A stretch of 12,624 bases of DNA from Pusillimonas sp035515275 (GTDB taxonomy: Bacteria > Pseudomonadota > Gammaproteobacteria > Burkholderiales > Burkholderiaceae_B). The notes below the pieces were generated by a model. The model was not told where the DNA came from. It saw nothing but the letters and a program-made list of their open reading frames with translations, and searched no databases. Where the stretch lies: contig NZ_DATJBQ010000081.1 in the NCBI RefSeq assembly GCF_035515275.1, positions 1 to 12,624 of the forward strand. The letters run 5' to 3'. Numbering within the stretch: position 1 is the first letter of the stretch; the number at the start of each line of letters is the position of its first letter. Shown here in pieces: positions 6,303 to 12,624 of the stretch. Both the position numbers and the translations under genes were made by a program.

Positions 6303-7580
6303 ATGAAACTCGAGACAATTGCTGTACACGCAGGCTATAAGCCCGACCCCACCACCAAATCGGTGGCTGTGCCCATCTACCAAACCACTTCGTACGCATT
6401 CGACAGCACCCAGCACGGTGCCGATCTGTTCGACCTCAAGGTGCCGGGCAATATCTATACCCGCATCACTAACCCGACCAATGCCGTACTCGAAGAGCGC
6501 GTGGCCGCCCTTGAGGGCGGCGTCGGCGCACTGGCGGTGGCCTCGGGCATGGCAGCCATTACCTACGCCATTCAAGCCATTGCGCAGGTCGGCGACAACA
6601 TCGTGTCGATCAGCAAACTGTATGGCGGCACCTACAACCTGTTCGCCCATACTTTTCCGCGTCAGGGAATTACCGTCAAGTTTGCGCCCCATAACGACAT
6701 TGCCGCCCTCGAGGCCCTTATCGACGAGAATACCAAGGCCGTATTCTGCGAAACCATCGGCAATCCGGCTGGTAATGTGGTCGATATCGAAGCCCTTGCC
6801 AAAGCCGCGCACCGCCACGGTGTGCCGCTTATCGTAGACAACACGGTGGCCTCGCCCGCTCTGTGCCGTCCAATTGAATACGGGGCCGACATCGTCGTTC
6901 ATGCTCTTACCAAGTACATGGGTGGCCATGGCACCACGCTGGCCGGCGCCATTGTCGATTCGGGCAAGTTTCCGTGGGCCGAGCACAAGCAGCGCTTTCC
7001 TATGCTCAACGAACCCGACCCGTCGTACCACGGCGTGGTCTATACCGAAGCCCTGGGCCCCGCCGCCTTCATCGGGCGTTGCCGGGTCGTTCCCCTGCGC
7101 AACACGGGCTCGGCGCTGTCGCCCTTCAACGCGTTTCTTATCTTGCAAGGCATCGAAACCCTGGCCTTGCGCATGGAGCGGCACACCGAAAACGCACAAA
7201 AGGTGGCCGAATACCTGAAGCAACATCCCCAGGTGGCCTGGGTGCAGTACGCCGGCCTGGCCGACCATCCCGAACATCAGCTGGCACAAAAGTATTTTGG
7301 CGGCAAGCCCGCATCCATTCTCTCGTTCGGCATCAAGGGTGGATACGAAGGCGGCGCACGCTTCATCGACGCCCTGCAACTGATATTGCGCCTGGTGAAC
7401 ATCGGCGATGCCAAGTCGCTGGCCTGCCACCCGGCCTCTACCACCCATCGGCAACTCAGCCCCGAAGAGCTCGAATCAGCGGGGGTAGGCGTAGACATGG
7501 TGCGCCTGTCGATCGGCATCGAGCACATCGACGACATCCTGGCCGATATTTCTCAGGCACTCGAAGCTTCCAAGGGGTAA
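6303..7580 (+). CDS. metY: O-acetylhomoserine aminocarboxypropyltransferase (O-acetylhomoserine sulfhydrylase)
   Basis: PLP enzyme of the Cys/Met-metabolism family: it makes L-homocysteine from O-acetyl-L-homoserine and sulfide, the direct-sulfhydrylation route to methionine. Its 425 residues match the OAH sulfhydrylase subfamily (about 425-430), longer than cystathionine gamma-synthases (about 380-400). Seen motifs: HAGYKPDPTTKSVAVPIYQTTSYAF at the N-terminus (residues 9-33), the phosphate-binding YTRITNPT at 52-59, SGMAA at 81-85, GGTYNLF at 108-114, D179 in IVDN (pyridine nitrogen), and K204 in HALTKYMGGHG as the PLP Schiff-base lysine. The SLACHPASTTHRQL segment near the C-terminus is also family-typical. 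The start fits the family N-terminus, yet no Shine-Dalgarno sequence precedes it. Homologues are also labelled metZ or cysteine synthase; the sulfhydrylase role is the best reading. It is followed by pntAA on the same strand after 108 bases. Confidence 0.95.
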   Translation: MKLETIAVHAGYKPDPTTKSVAVPIYQTTSYAFDSTQHGADLFDLKVPGNIYTRITNPTNAVLEERVAALEGGVGALAVASGMAAITYAIQAIAQVGDNIVSISKLYGGTYNLFAHTFPRQGITVKFAPHNDIAALEALIDENTKAVFCETIGNPAGNVVDIEALAKAAHRHGVPLIVDNTVASPALCRPIEYGADIVVHALTKYMGGHGTTLAGAIVDSGKFPWAEHKQRFPMLNEPDPSYHGVVYTEALGPAAFIGRCRVVPLRNTGSALSPFNAFLILQGIETLALRMERHTENAQKVAEYLKQHPQVAWVQYAGLADHPEHQLAQKYFGGKPASILSFGIKGGYEGGARFIDALQLILRLVNIGDAKSLACHPASTTHRQLSPEELESAGVGVDMVRLSIGIEHIDDILADISQALEASKG

Positions 7581-7598
7581 ATTCGCACAAAAAAGTAC

Positions 7599-7620
7599 GG
7601 GCCGGTGCGCAAGCCGGCTC
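7599..7620 (+). terminator. Weak hairpin after metY
   Basis: GGGCCGG (7599-7605) pairs with CCGGCTC (7614-7620) with one G-U wobble and an 8-base loop. It lies 19 bases past the metY stop and 69 before pntAA. There is no T run after it, so intrinsic termination is doubtful; it may only protect the 3' end of the metY messenger. The rest of the 7581-7688 gap shows a TTGACA at 7637-7642 without a matching -10 box. Confidence 0.25.
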
Positions 7621-7688
7621 AGCTCCTCGGTTATAGTTGACAATCAAAACACCAATCACACCGAAAGCCGCAAACCTGGGGGTACATT

Positions 7689-8807
7689 ATGCTAATTGGT
7701 ATTCCGCGCGAAAGCGCGGCGGGCGAATCACGTGTTGCCGCCACACCAGAAACCATCAAAAAGTACATTTCAGGCAAGCACAGCGTGGTTGTCGAGACCG
7801 GAGCCGGCGCGGCCGCCCATTACCCGGACGAGGCCTACGTCGCCGCCGGCGCCACCTTGGGCAGCCCCGCAGACGCCCTGGCGGCCGACCTGGTCCTTAA
7901 GGTAAGGGCGCCTTCCGCTCCCGAGCTGGGACACATGAAAAAAGGCGGGGTGCTTGTCGGCATGCTGGACCCTTTCAACCACGAAGGGCTGACCGCCCTG
8001 GCGCAAGCGGGTCTTACTGCCTTCGCCCTGGAAGCGGCCCCACGAATCACACGCGCTCAAAGCCTCGACGTCCTGTCTTCTCAGGCCAATCTGGCCGGCT
8101 ATAAGGCCGTGATGCTGGCGGCCAATCAGTATGGGCGTATCTTCCCCATGATGATGACCGCAGCCGGCACACTCAAGGCTGCCCGGGTCGTGGTGCTGGG
8201 CGCCGGTGTGGCCGGCCTGCAGGCCATCGCCACGGCCAAGCGGCTGGGCGCCGTGGTCGAGGCCTCTGACGTGCGGCCTGCCGCGCAAGAGCAGGTCGCG
8301 TCGCTGGGCGCCAAGTTTATCGAGGTGCCGTTCGAAACCGACGAAGAACGCGAAATTGCGCAGGGCGTGGGCGGTTACGCCCGACCCATGCCTGCCGCCT
8401 GGATGGCCCGGCAAGCGGCTTTGGTGTCCGAACGCTGCAAGCAAGCCGATATTGTCATCACCACCGCACTGATCCCCGGACGCCCCGCTCCGACGCTTAT
8501 CAGCGAAGAAACCGTTCAGGCCATGAAACCCGGCTCGGTCATTGTGGATCTGGCGGTCGAGCGTGGCGGCAACTGTCCGCTCTCAGAGCCTGACACCGTA
8601 GTGGTCAAGCACGGGGTCACCCTAATCGGCCATACCAACCTTCCGGCCATGGTCGCCACCGATGCCTCGGCGCTTTACGCGCGCAACGTGCTCGACTTCC
8701 TTAAACTGATCACCGACGCAGAAGGCAGCCTGGCCATACAGCGCGAAGACGAAATCGTCGCCGCCTGCCTGGTCACCGACAACGGCAACGTGCTTAGGAG
8801 CGCCTGA
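7689..8807 (+). CDS. pntAA: NAD(P) transhydrogenase subunit alpha part 1 (domain I, NAD-binding)
   Basis: Peripheral NAD(H)-binding subunit (domain I) of the proton-translocating transhydrogenase, which uses the proton gradient to drive hydride transfer from NADH to NADP+. It has 372 residues, against about 510 for E. coli PntA, which also carries membrane helices; here those are a separate gene, as in Rhodospirillum rubrum. IGIPRE opens the protein. R119, Q124 and D127 sit in a QSLDVLSSQANLAGYKA context and correspond to the R-Q-D loop that contacts the nicotinamide in the R. rubrum enzyme. The dinucleotide motif GAGVAGLQA is at 171-179, followed by an acidic strand end (VEASDVRP). GGGGG at 7678-7682 is a good ribosome binding site six bases from the ATG. 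Its TGA overlaps the pntAB start by one base (TGATG). Confidence 0.96.
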   Translation: MLIGIPRESAAGESRVAATPETIKKYISGKHSVVVETGAGAAAHYPDEAYVAAGATLGSPADALAADLVLKVRAPSAPELGHMKKGGVLVGMLDPFNHEGLTALAQAGLTAFALEAAPRITRAQSLDVLSSQANLAGYKAVMLAANQYGRIFPMMMTAAGTLKAARVVVLGAGVAGLQAIATAKRLGAVVEASDVRPAAQEQVASLGAKFIEVPFETDEEREIAQGVGGYARPMPAAWMARQAALVSERCKQADIVITTALIPGRPAPTLISEETVQAMKPGSVIVDLAVERGGNCPLSEPDTVVVKHGVTLIGHTNLPAMVATDASALYARNVLDFLKLITDAEGSLAIQREDEIVAACLVTDNGNVLRSA

Positions 8808-9118
8808 TGGACGCCATCAACCCAACCCTGATCAACCTCATTATCTTTGTGCTGGCCGTTTATGTAGGCTACCACGTGGTCTGGAACGTCACTCCGGCGC
8901 TGCACACGCCGCTTATGGCGGTAACCAATGCCATCTCGGCCATTATCATCGTGGGCGCCATGCTCGCTGCAGGCCTGACCGAAGGCAATCTGGCGCGCTT
9001 CATGGGCGTGTTCGCGGTGGCGCTGGCGGCCGTCAATGTATTCGGCGGCTTCCTGGTCACGCGTCGCATGCTCGAGATGTTCAAGAAAAAAGATAAAAAG
9101 GCCGGAGGCAAATCGTGA
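8807..9118 (+). CDS. pntAB: NAD(P) transhydrogenase subunit alpha part 2 (membrane domain IIa)
   Basis: Small integral-membrane subunit of the transhydrogenase, equivalent to the C-terminal membrane helices of E. coli PntA. Of its 103 residues, three hydrophobic segments are visible at about 6-26, 34-56 and 64-85, and the C-terminus is a lysine-rich cytoplasmic tail (MFKKKDKKAGGK). Together with the membrane half of PntB it forms the proton channel. AGGAG at 8796-8800 lies inside the end of pntAA, six bases from the ATG. The ATG shares its first base with the pntAA stop, and its TGA overlaps the pntB GTG start by four bases (GTGA). This arrangement keeps the three subunits in step by translational coupling. 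Confidence 0.95.
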   Translation: MDAINPTLINLIIFVLAVYVGYHVVWNVTPALHTPLMAVTNAISAIIIVGAMLAAGLTEGNLARFMGVFAVALAAVNVFGGFLVTRRMLEMFKKKDKKAGGKS

Positions 9119-10548
9119 TCTCAATCAATCTTGTCACGTTCTTTTATCTGCTGGCCTCGATCTGCTTCATTCAGGCGCTCAAGGGCTTGTCGCACCCCAC
9201 CACCTCGCTGCGTGGCAACGTGTTCGGCATGGTCGGCATGGCCATTGCCGTGCTTACCACCGCGGCGCTTATTGTCAGCCTCGCACAGGGGTCGGCGGCA
9301 GTTGGGCTGGGCTGGATCCTGCTGGGCTTGTTAGTGGGCGGCAGCATCGGCACCCTTATGGCCAAACGGGTCGAAATGACCAAAATGCCCGAGCTGGTCG
9401 CCTTCATGCACAGCATGATCGGCCTGGCGGCGGTAGCCATTGCGGTCGCCATCGTTGCCGAGCCACAGGCCTTCGGCATCGCCACGCCAGAAGGCGGGGT
9501 GCCCGTGGGCAACCGCCTTGAGCTGTTTATCGGTACTTTCGTGGGCGCCATTACTTTCTCTGGTTCGGTCATTGCCTTTGGCAAGCTCTCGGGCAAGTAT
9601 AAGTTTCGCCTGTTTCAGGGGGCACCGGTGGTCTTCAAGGGCCAGCACATGCTGAACCTGGTCCTGGCGCTGGTCATGCTGGCCTGCGGGCTGTGGTTCA
9701 TGGCCACCCAGGAATGGCTGCCGTTCATCATCCTGACGGCGCTGGCGTTTATTCTTGGCGTGCTCATCATCATTCCTATCGGCGGCGCCGACATGCCCGT
9801 GGTGGTCTCCATGCTTAACAGCTATTCGGGGTGGGCTGCGGCGGGCATCGGCTTTTCGCTGAACAACCCCATGCTGATCATTGCCGGTTCGCTGGTGGGT
9901 TCGTCGGGCGCCATTCTGTCCTACATCATGTGCAGGGCCATGAACCGCTCGTTCATCAACGTTATTTTGGGCGGTTTCGGTTCCGACAGTTCGGCGGCCC
10001 AAGGCGGCGCACAAGAACAACGCAATGTCCGGTCGGGCAGCCCCGATGACGCGGCCTTCCTCATGAGCAACGCCGAGACAGTCACCATTGTGCCGGGCTA
10101 TGGCCTGGCCGTGGCGCGAGCCCAGCACGCCCTTAAAGAGCTGGCCGAAAAGCTCACCGACAAGGGTGTCACCGTAAAATACGCGATTCACCCCGTTGCG
10201 GGACGCATGCCCGGCCACATGAACGTTCTGCTGGCCGAGGCCGAAGTGCCCTACGACCAGGTCTTCGAAATGGACGATATCAACAGCGAGTTCTCGCAAA
10301 CCGATATTGTGCTGGTGCTGGGCGCAAACGACGTCGTCAACCCGGCAGCCAAAACCGACCCGCAATCGCCTATTGCGGGCATGCCCATACTCGAGGCCTA
10401 CAAGGCACGCACCGTCATCGTCAACAAGCGTTCAATGGCCGCAGGTTATGCAGGGCTCGATAACGAGCTGTTCTATATGGACAAGACCATGATGGTGTTC
10501 GGCGACGCCAAAAAGGTGCTGGAAGACATGGTCAAGGCGGTAGAGTAA
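9115..10548 (+). CDS. pntB: NAD(P) transhydrogenase subunit beta (membrane domain IIb plus NADP-binding domain III)
   Basis: Beta subunit of the proton-translocating transhydrogenase; 477 residues, slightly longer than E. coli PntB (462). Residues about 1-280 hold roughly eight or nine hydrophobic helices. H99, in FMHSMIGLAA, aligns with the His (beta H91 in E. coli) implicated in proton translocation. After a variable polar linker (about 288-312, Ser/Gln/Gly-rich), domain III carries the NADP-binding VPGYGLAVARAQ at 326-337, HPVAGRMPGHMNVLLAEA at 359-376, GANDVVNPAA at 403-412 and KRSMAAGYAGLDNELF at 438-453. All are intact. The start is GTG, supported by a strong GGAGG at 9104-9108 six bases upstream and by the GTGA overlap with pntAB. 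The gene closes the operon, and a GC-rich 15-bp repeat cluster follows its TAA. Confidence 0.97.
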   Translation: MISINLVTFFYLLASICFIQALKGLSHPTTSLRGNVFGMVGMAIAVLTTAALIVSLAQGSAAVGLGWILLGLLVGGSIGTLMAKRVEMTKMPELVAFMHSMIGLAAVAIAVAIVAEPQAFGIATPEGGVPVGNRLELFIGTFVGAITFSGSVIAFGKLSGKYKFRLFQGAPVVFKGQHMLNLVLALVMLACGLWFMATQEWLPFIILTALAFILGVLIIIPIGGADMPVVVSMLNSYSGWAAAGIGFSLNNPMLIIAGSLVGSSGAILSYIMCRAMNRSFINVILGGFGSDSSAAQGGAQEQRNVRSGSPDDAAFLMSNAETVTIVPGYGLAVARAQHALKELAEKLTDKGVTVKYAIHPVAGRMPGHMNVLLAEAEVPYDQVFEMDDINSEFSQTDIVLVLGANDVVNPAAKTDPQSPIAGMPILEAYKARTVIVNKRSMAAGYAGLDNELFYMDKTMMVFGDAKKVLEDMVKAVE

Positions 10549-10565
10549 TCGCGAACCGGGCGTAG

Positions 10566-10610
10566 CCTGCCCGGGGCTAACCTGCCCGGGGCTGAGCTGC
10601 CCGGGGCTAA
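10566..10610. repeat. Three tandem copies of a 15-bp GC-rich repeat after pntB
   Basis: Copies at 10566-10580, 10581-10595 and 10596-10610 read CCTGCCCGGGGCTAA, CCTGCCCGGGGCTGA and GCTGCCCGGGGCTAA; a fourth, decayed start (GCTGGCC) follows. Each copy contains the palindrome CCCGGG, so neighbouring copies can pair into strong stems with 9-base loops. The array fills most of the 87-base gap between convergent pntB and the SDR gene, where it may act as a bidirectional 3'-end barrier. No T run suitable for classical termination follows. Confidence 0.85.
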
Positions 10611-10635
10611 GCTGGCCGACTACTGCAATGTCTTT

Positions 10636-11577
10636 TCAATACACCGGCCACCGGTCGGCCCGGCCGCCTCGCAGGTAGCTGGGCGCGATCGACTCAAGCG
10701 GCGTCGGGTTCACGCCCAATTCGGCATCCATGGCTACCTCGGAAACGTTGTCCACCCTGAGCGAATTCAGGTTGTCGCGCGACATCAGGGGCCGCCCCGG
10801 CAATAACTCGAACAGCCACGCCTGCAAATAACCCACAAATCTGGGCACAGGCCACACCGGACGCGGCCGACCGCTCCAGCGTGCGGCCAGGCGCACCAGT
10901 TCGGCCAGGGTATATTGTGATACGCCCGCAAGGGTGTAGGTTTTGCCGTAAGTAGCCGAATTGGGCAACGCCTTGGCTATGGCTGCGGCCACATCACGCA
11001 CGTAAACAGGTTGCATACGCGCTTTGGCACCGGCCAAGGGTATGACCGGCAGCCATTTTGCCAGGCGTGCAAATAGATTCATGAAGTTGTCTTCGCGCCC
11101 AAACACGACCGACGGCCTGAAGATGGTGTAGGCCCCTTCGGGATACGAAGCAAACTCGGCCCGAATGGCGGCTTCGCCCGCCGCCTTGGAGCGCAGGTAG
11201 GCGCTAGGCCCATCAGGGTCGGCCCCCAGCGCGCTGACATGCAAAAAGCGGCGCACCCCTGTTTTACGGCAGCACGCCGCGATGCGACGCGGCAACTGGA
11301 CATGCGCACGCTCAAACTCGGGCCCGTAAGGCTTGCCCGGCCGACTATGCAGCACGCCTACCAGGTTGACGACGGCGTCTACCTCGGAGAGCAGCTGCTC
11401 GAGCTCGGTGTCGTCGTGAACATTGGCCTCGAAGAGGGTAAGCGGCGGAAACACCAGCAGGTCGCGCCCGTTTTGATACCGGCGCGTGGGCACATGAACC
11501 GAGTGCCCTAAACGGACAAGGCAGGCCACCAGATGCTGGCCGATAAAACCGGTGCCGCCAATGACCAGAACACGCAT
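10636..11577 (-). CDS. NDUFA9-like atypical SDR / NAD(P)-binding epimerase-family protein
   Basis: Rossmann-fold protein of 313 residues resembling the complex I NDUFA9-subunit family of atypical/extended short-chain dehydrogenases. The nucleotide-binding GGTGFIG is at residues 7-13, TRR at 31-33 follows strand 2, and NLVGVL at about 71-76 is the strand-4 motif. The HVSALGADPDGPSAYLRSKAAGE block (113-135) carries S115 and a YxxxK pair (Y127, K131), so the catalytic-type residues are kept. RPSVVFG (154-160) and QPVYVRDVA (about 188-196) are also family-typical. In mitochondria NDUFA9 is a structural NADPH-binding subunit; the bacterial homologues are mostly uncharacterised, and a role with quinones or respiratory complex I is only a guess. 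GGGGG four bases before the ATG serves as ribosome binding site. It converges on pntB and lies downstream of the TRAP permease gene on the same strand. Confidence 0.85.
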   Translation of the reverse strand: MRVLVIGGTGFIGQHLVACLVRLGHSVHVPTRRYQNGRDLLVFPPLTLFEANVHDDTELEQLLSEVDAVVNLVGVLHSRPGKPYGPEFERAHVQLPRRIAACCRKTGVRRFLHVSALGADPDGPSAYLRSKAAGEAAIRAEFASYPEGAYTIFRPSVVFGREDNFMNLFARLAKWLPVIPLAGAKARMQPVYVRDVAAAIAKALPNSATYGKTYTLAGVSQYTLAELVRLAARWSGRPRPVWPVPRFVGYLQAWLFELLPGRPLMSRDNLNSLRVDNVSEVAMDAELGVNPTPLESIAPSYLRGGRADRWPVY

Positions 11578-11656
11578 TCAGCCCCCGCTTTAAACTACTA
11601 GCAGCCCATTTTCAACCGAGAAGGCATTGCGTGCAAGCTCGCAAGGGCGGCCCCGC

Positions 11657-12624
11657 CTAACGTATCAGGCTGGGCAGCCACAGGGCGATTTGCGGAAACG
11701 CCAGGATGAGAACAAGAACGAACATCTCGATCGCCAGAAACGGAACAGCCGCCTTGTAAACAGTGGACATGCGGATTTCTGGAGGCGCAATGCCCTTCAT
11801 GACAAACAACAGCAGTCCGAAAGGTGGGGTTAGGAAGCCCATCTCCATGGTGATGAGGTAAATGACGCCCAGCCAGATCAGGTCAAGACCCACCGCGTTA
11901 GCAATGGGAATAAACAGCGGCACCGTGATCATGACCATGCTGACCTGATCGATGAAGCAGCCCAAGATCAGCAAGACGACCATCATCATGATCAGGATCA
12001 TGAGCGGATCGGCCCCAAAGCCCGTTACCACGCTGACCATGCCGCTGGTGGCACCCGAAAACGCCAGAATCTGACTGAAGGTGGTGGAAGCCATGATGAT
12101 GAAGAGAATCATCGTGCTGGTTTTTGCGGTTTCAGCCAAGGTGGTTCTAACGGCTTGCCAACTTAAGCAGCGATACGCCGCGGCCGCAATAAACGATGCA
12201 ATAACGCCCAGCCCGGCCGATTCGGTAGGGGTGGCAACACCTAAAATCAGCGAGCCCACCACCACAATCAAGATGCCCGACAGCGGCACGACATAAATAA
12301 GAAACGGCAGCCAACGCTCTCTGGGCGTTCGCTTGACGGGATCTTCGGGGGGTGCGTCTTGAGGGCGCCGCTTGGCCCGCACGATAATATATGCAAAAAA
12401 CAGCAGCGACATGAACAGCGCCGGCACGATACCCGCCAACAACAGCCGTGAAATCGACATACCCGCCAAACTGCCTACCAACACTGCCAACGCCGAAGGC
12501 GGTATCAGCATGGCAATGGCCCCCGTGGCCATGATGGGCCCCATCGAAAGCGTCGGGTGATACCCCCTTTGCAGCATGACCGGCATCAACGAACGCCCCA
12601 GCATGGCGGTATTTGCAATACTTG
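11657..12624 (-). CDS. TRAP transporter large permease subunit, DctM family (5' end outside window)
   Basis: Large membrane subunit of a tripartite ATP-independent periplasmic transporter, which uses the sodium gradient to import organic acids or similar anions delivered by a periplasmic binding protein. 321 residues are present; the frame stays open through the right edge (residues SIANTA precede the Met at 12604), so that ATG is internal. DctM proteins are usually about 425-430 residues, so roughly the first quarter is missing. Hydrophobic helices run almost throughout, broken by a charged loop (AKRRPQDAPPEDPVKRTPRERW). DctM hallmarks seen are IPPSALAVLVG, GVATPTESAG, CFIDQVSMVMITVPLFIPI and FLTPPFGLLLFVMKGIAP. 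The stop is TAG. The substrate cannot be told from the permease; the small permease (DctQ) and binding protein genes would be expected beyond the edge. Confidence 0.93.
   Translation of the reverse strand, partial: SIANTAMLGRSLMPVMLQRGYHPTLSMGPIMATGAIAMLIPPSALAVLVGSLAGMSISRLLLAGIVPALFMSLLFFAYIIVRAKRRPQDAPPEDPVKRTPRERWLPFLIYVVPLSGILIVVVGSLILGVATPTESAGLGVIASFIAAAAYRCLSWQAVRTTLAETAKTSTMILFIIMASTTFSQILAFSGATSGMVSVVTGFGADPLMILIMMMVVLLILGCFIDQVSMVMITVPLFIPIANAVGLDLIWLGVIYLITMEMGFLTPPFGLLLFVMKGIAPPEIRMSTVYKAAVPFLAIEMFVLVLILAFPQIALWLPSLIR

Noticed and set aside
6294..7454. Minus-strand frame of 386 residues
   Set aside because: Fully antisense to metY, whose PLP-enzyme motifs are intact; the composition is typical of a GC-rich shadow frame.
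7637..7665. TTGACA promoter before pntAA
   Set aside because: The -35 match is perfect, but no -10-like hexamer lies 16-18 bases downstream, so I do not call a sigma-70 promoter.
9331..10365. Minus-strand frame of 344 residues, His/Arg/Gln-rich
   Set aside because: Antisense to pntB; no recognisable domain, composition typical of a shadow.
1..12624. A hidden defence, mobile or biosynthetic system
   Set aside because: All coding space is taken by recognisable core or transport genes with normal spacing; no integrase, transposase, direct-repeat target sites, CRISPR-like spacing, or toxin-antitoxin pair was seen.

Overview
The window is an ordinary chromosomal segment from a moderately GC-rich Gram-negative bacterium. 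The proteins read like those of Burkholderiales, most probably Alcaligenaceae (Bordetella/Achromobacter/Pusillimonas type). That placement is inference from protein style, from the ftsY / rsmD / coaD / ferredoxin neighbourhood and from the three-gene transhydrogenase; no rRNA or tRNA is present to settle it. Genes fill almost everything, and the longest gap without a gene is about 210 bases. I see no insertion sequence, prophage, CRISPR array, tRNA or defence cassette, and no convincing undescribed multi-gene system.

Layout, left to right. The 3' part of a CHAD-domain gene (+) enters at base 1 and ends two bases from the end of the convergent ftsY (-). FtsY carries a striking 100-residue pentapeptide-repeat N-terminal region. 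Divergent from ftsY are rsmD and coaD (+), which overlap by ATGA, followed after a hairpin-rich leader by a YfhL/Alvin-type 2[4Fe-4S] ferredoxin (+). A large inner-membrane-anchored AsmA-family gene (-) converges on the ferredoxin with a 4-base overlap. A 209-base divergent intergenic region, with a perfect TATA-rich palindrome, separates asmA from an O-acetylhomoserine sulfhydrylase gene (+). Next come pntAA-pntAB-pntB (+), a translationally coupled operon for the proton-translocating NAD(P) transhydrogenase. Three tandem copies of a 15-bp GC-rich repeat lie just after pntB. An atypical SDR of the NDUFA9-like family (-) follows, and then the C-terminal three quarters of a TRAP-transporter DctM large permease (-), cut by the right edge.

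Functional links: ftsY (co-translational membrane targeting), rsmD (16S rRNA methylation) and coaD (coenzyme A synthesis) are housekeeping genes. The sulfhydrylase and the transhydrogenase are neighbours on one strand; NADPH from Pnt could feed the sulfate reduction that supplies the sulfhydrylase, but this link is only inferred. The items most worth a second look are non-coding or repeat structures: the FtsY repeat array, the nested ferredoxin leader, the palindrome before the sulfhydrylase gene, and the 15-bp repeats after pntB.
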